NCBI GenBank assembly: GCA_012031335.1
Contig: JAAUTT010000087.1
Location: 1-10,162 of the forward strand
DNA: 10,162 bases
Origin: Bacteroidales bacterium
GTDB taxonomy: Bacteria; Bacteroidota; Bacteroidia; Bacteroidales; JAAUTT01
Direction: 5' to 3'
Shown here: in pieces, positions 7,976 through 10,162 of the stretch
How the letters are laid out: each line of letters begins with the position of its first letter
Numbering within the stretch: the stretch's first letter is position 1
The notes under the pieces: model-generated
The model's database searches: none
The model's input: the letters and a program-made list of their open reading frames with translations, nothing else
Told to the model about the DNA's origin: nothing
Made by a program: the position numbers and the translations under genes

Positions 7976-8290
7976 ATGAATAATATAACATTTCAATCAG
8001 TACATTTTAAAGCAAGTGAGCAACTTGAAGGTTTTGTAAACGAAAAGGTTTCTAAACTATTCGATCAGGATGAATCCATCATTAGGGCAGACGTAACCCT
8101 ATTTGAAGGAGCTTCCGGTAATCCCAATAATCAATTCTGTGAAATCCAGCTATCTGTTTCCGGAGAGAACCACTTTGTGAAGAAGAATACAGACTCATAC
8201 GAAAAATCTATTTTAGAGGCAGTTGAAGCTTTGCAGAAAGTTTTAAGACGGAAGAAAACCAAAGAAATAGGCAAACGAAGAAAGCTTTAG
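7976..8290 (+). CDS. hpf: Short ribosome hibernation promoting factor (HPF/RaiA, S30AE family)
   Basis: Small 104-residue protein of the ribosomal S30AE family, which binds the decoding region of the 30S subunit and silences or stores ribosomes in stasis. The sequence follows the beta-alpha-beta-beta-beta-alpha plan: ITFQSVHFKASEQLEGFV, then helix VNEKVSKLF, strands IIRADVTLFEG and FCEIQLSVSGENHFVKK, and a helix SYEKSILEAVEALQKVLRRKK. The tail is strongly basic (RRKKTKEIGKRRKL). Only the short form is present; the C-terminal dimerisation domain of long HPF is missing. It sits 42 bp after usp1 and between two usp paralogues, pointing to co-regulated dormancy or stress functions. Family confident; whether it forms 100S ribosomes or inactive 70S cannot be told. 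Confidence 0.85.
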   Translation: MNNITFQSVHFKASEQLEGFVNEKVSKLFDQDESIIRADVTLFEGASGNPNNQFCEIQLSVSGENHFVKKNTDSYEKSILEAVEALQKVLRRKKTKEIGKRRKL

Positions 8291-8525
8291 CTAAAATATT
8301 TCAGATAGGAGGTTAGGTAGGTATAAGATATCTCCATAATTGGAAAATTAATAATTTAATTGGTTTGAATAATGACATTGTTGATTAGGGTATTTGTCCT
8401 AAATTTATAAAAATCTTACAAGTATCATTTTCCTGACTTTTGGGATGTTTTCAGCGTAATACTGACAATGAAAATATTTCTCTACTAAATTCAAGATGTA
8501 AATACAACTTTTAAATTTTATTGAT
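8291..8525. other. Intergenic region between hpf and usp2
   Basis: 235 bp with no supported gene on either strand; its length suggests usp2 has its own promoter. A weak candidate is TTG (8340-8342) followed by TTGGTTTG (8360-8367), one mismatch from the -7 consensus. A 6-bp imperfect stem (8385-8390 with 8397-8402) has no T run and is not a credible terminator. Confidence 0.3.
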
Positions 8526-9464
8526 ATGAAATCACAAATAAATACAATTCTAATCCCTACTGATTTTTCTGAACCATCGGAAAGTGCATTGAAAGTTGGC
8601 TTGTCCATCGCAAGAAGACAAAAGTCCAATGTAATACTGCTGCATGTTTTAGATCAATTTGCATATATGCCGCCGGCAGAAGTCTTTTTACCTGATTTTC
8701 CATTAAAGAAAGACATTGAATCAACTATAAAAAAAAAGCTGGAAGATATATCCGTAAAAATTCAAAAAGAAACTGGTATTAAAATTATCGGTAAAATTTT
8801 GGACGGTATTCCTTCGGTTGGTATTTGTCAATTTGCTTTTGACGAAAAGATCAGCTTAATTGTAATGGGAACTCATGGTACATCAGGGTTACGAGAATTT
8901 TTTATTGGTTCAGAAGCCTTCAGGGTTGTAAAAAATGCCACCTGTCCTGTATTAACAGTACCGGGGAATTGGGATAAACCAGAATTTAATAAAGTTCTAT
9001 TCCCAATAAGGCTTAAACCTGGAGCAATAGATAAATATTTTTATGCAAGGCCGATTATTGAAAAAAATAACTCGGAAATAGTTTTGCTGGGGCTCTCTGA
9101 CAAAGGCAAACCAAACGATTTAAAGGAAGTCACATCATTAATGGACAAGCTTAAGCTGCAATTGCATTATGATAATGTTTTATTTAAACCACTTCTCATC
9201 CCTTGTGATGACTTTCCATCAAAAGCTATAGAAATAGCTAAAGAACAGGAAGTGGATTTAATTATTCTCACAGCCAATCTTGATTACGATTTCAAGGCTT
9301 ACTTTATCGGACCATTTGCACAACAGGTAATAAATCATTCCAACCTACCTGTGCTAAATATAAAACCTCCAATTGATAGGTCTGAAAAATTTAAATATAT
9401 AGAACTTGCAGCAAAATGGGGAGGAGGAATCAAGTTCGCAGAATTCGGAGGCCAATCGCATTAA
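8526..9464 (+). CDS. Double-domain universal stress protein 2
   Basis: Intact 312-residue cytoplasmic protein with two tandem UspA domains, paralogous to the gene at 7015. Domain 1 (about 5-146) starts INTILIPTDFSE and carries the ATP-type signature G115-T-H-G118...G128-S129, then FRVVKNATCPVLTVP. Domain 2 (about 155-280) starts FNKVLFPIRLKPG. Its corresponding region reads TANLDYDFKAYFIGPFAQQV, lacking the G-2x-G pair and with GP in place of GS, so ATP binding there is unlikely. A C-terminal extension (281-312) has no recognised motif and differs from usp1. Over the 77 residues starting at KISLIVMGTHG the two paralogues are identical at 67 positions by direct count. The intact frame served as the template for repairing usp1. 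Confidence 0.95.
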   Translation: MKSQINTILIPTDFSEPSESALKVGLSIARRQKSNVILLHVLDQFAYMPPAEVFLPDFPLKKDIESTIKKKLEDISVKIQKETGIKIIGKILDGIPSVGICQFAFDEKISLIVMGTHGTSGLREFFIGSEAFRVVKNATCPVLTVPGNWDKPEFNKVLFPIRLKPGAIDKYFYARPIIEKNNSEIVLLGLSDKGKPNDLKEVTSLMDKLKLQLHYDNVLFKPLLIPCDDFPSKAIEIAKEQEVDLIILTANLDYDFKAYFIGPFAQQVINHSNLPVLNIKPPIDRSEKFKYIELAAKWGGGIKFAEFGGQSH

Positions 9465-9538
9465 ATTGTCTTTTACGAATATTACAAACAAGAAAATAAT
9501 AAATTTCACAAATCTTTAATAAATGAAAGGGAAATCAA

Positions 9539-10162
9539 ATGAATTACTTATACATTATCATTCCGCTAGTTATATTATTCCTTTGGGGAATAAGAATTGT
9601 GCGACCAACTCAACGGGGATTAATTGAACGGCTTGGCAAGTACCGTAAATTAGCCAGTCCGGGGTTTCATTGGATTATTCCAATTATCGACCGGTTATTT
9701 ATGGTTAATGTAACTGAACAGATGGTGGATGCTGAGCCTCAGGAAATAATCACGAACGACAATCTTAATGCAACTGTCGATGCTCAGGTTTACTTTAGGG
9801 TAAAATCTGACGAAGAAAGTGTTAAAGGTTCAATCTACAATGTGAATAACTACAGATTGCAAATTGTAAACCTTGCACGCACAACCTTACGTAATATTAT
9901 TGGTACGCTTACACTTAAATCTGCTAATAGCGAACGTGGTAAAATAAATAGCGAACTTTATAAAACCCTGCACATCGAAACTCAGACATGGGGTATTGAA
10001 ATTGTTCGCACAGAGTTGAAACAGATTGATCCGCCCAGGGATGTGCAGGAAACCATGAATAAAGTGGTAAAAGCCGAAAACGAAAAAATAGCAGCAATAG
10101 ATTCCGCCACAGCTGCTGAAACTGTTGCCGATGGTATAAAAAGGGGGGCAAGATTAAAGAAG
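9539..10162 (+). CDS. Stomatin-like SPFH/band 7 (slipin) protein, 3' end outside window
   Basis: First 208 residues of a membrane-anchored SPFH-domain protein of the slipin/paraslipin type; members form membrane-associated oligomers and are linked to membrane microdomains and quality control. It begins with one hydrophobic anchor (YLYIIIPLVILFLWGIRI, 3-20) with no cleavable signal. The SPFH domain follows: QRGLIERLGKYRKLASPGFH (25-44), VDAEPQEIITNDNLNATVDA (63-82), YRLQIVNLARTTLRNIIG (105-122), and WGIEIVRTELKQIDPPRDVQ (151-170). A charged helical region then starts (VVKAENEKIAAIDSATAAET). The ATG at 9539 is preceded by a purine-rich AAAGGGAAA stretch. It lies 74 bp after usp2 in the same direction. 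Paraslipins are often paired with an NfeD protein; any such gene would be beyond the window. A G6 run at 10143-10148 is a possible indel site but cannot be judged here. Confidence 0.92.
   Translation, partial: MNYLYIIIPLVILFLWGIRIVRPTQRGLIERLGKYRKLASPGFHWIIPIIDRLFMVNVTEQMVDAEPQEIITNDNLNATVDAQVYFRVKSDEESVKGSIYNVNNYRLQIVNLARTTLRNIIGTLTLKSANSERGKINSELYKTLHIETQTWGIEIVRTELKQIDPPRDVQETMNKVVKAENEKIAAIDSATAAETVADGIKRGARLKK

Noticed and set aside
8385..8402. Terminator-like stem TTAGGG/TCCTAA
   Set aside because: Only about six pairs including a G-T pair, and no T run on either side.
8405..8629. Minus-strand small gene over the start of usp2
   Set aside because: It is mostly antisense to a well-supported gene and has no recognisable family features.
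7015..9464. usp duplication as a mobile or recent repeat
   Set aside because: The two copies differ at many third codon positions and at their C-termini, and there are no flanking repeats or transposase; this is an old paralogous pair.

Overview
The window looks like the chromosome of a Bacteroidota member, probably Bacteroidales or Marinilabiliales-like. The DNA is AT-rich and Shine-Dalgarno sequences are weak or absent. Two divergent promoters carry the Bacteroidetes-type -7 box TAnnTTTG, and the protein families have a Bacteroidota flavour: a fused OtsA-OtsB, AraC regulators of this type, and long tandem-domain Usp proteins. I see no mobile element, tRNA, rRNA or CRISPR array.

Layout. Positions 1-1655 (+) hold a 5'-truncated GH15 glycoside hydrolase of the trehalase/glucoamylase type. 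It is followed 9 bp later by a membrane-bound sensor histidine kinase (1665-2707, +). Convergent to these lies a minus-strand operon: a fused trehalose-6-phosphate synthase/phosphatase (5967-3781) and, 2 bp downstream, an MscS-type mechanosensitive channel (3778-2723). A divergent intergenic region (about 5968-6137) with one promoter on each strand separates ots from an AraC-family regulator (6138-6998, +). Downstream on the plus strand follow a double-domain universal stress protein (usp1, 7015-7933), a short ribosome hibernation factor of the HPF/RaiA type (7976-8290), a second, paralogous double-domain Usp (8526-9464), and the start of a stomatin-like SPFH/slipin membrane protein (9539 to the window end).

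How it fits together. The content reads as a stress and osmoadaptation cluster. OtsAB makes trehalose, the GH15 enzyme plausibly breaks it (or a related alpha-glucoside) down, and MscS releases solutes on hypo-osmotic shock. The histidine kinase and AraC protein are candidate sensors or regulators. The Usp-HPF-Usp group belongs to stress physiology and ribosome dormancy, and the slipin to membrane stress. Each family is known; the joint layout, especially HPF nested between two Usp paralogues and a trehalose operon divergent from their regulator, is the biologically notable part. I found no clearly new system.

Sequence integrity. Four of the nine genes are broken into several reading frames, yet both sides of every break match the expected family continuously. 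I can place eight single-base indels: near 84-87, 487-498, 1788-1792, 5201-5202, 5484-5486, 5810-5812, 7053-7056 and 7785-7787. Seven are missing bases and one is an extra base; most fall in short homopolymers. This looks far more like uncorrected sequencing error than gene decay, so the genes are annotated below as whole, repaired units. Residue numbers for these genes refer to the repaired proteins.
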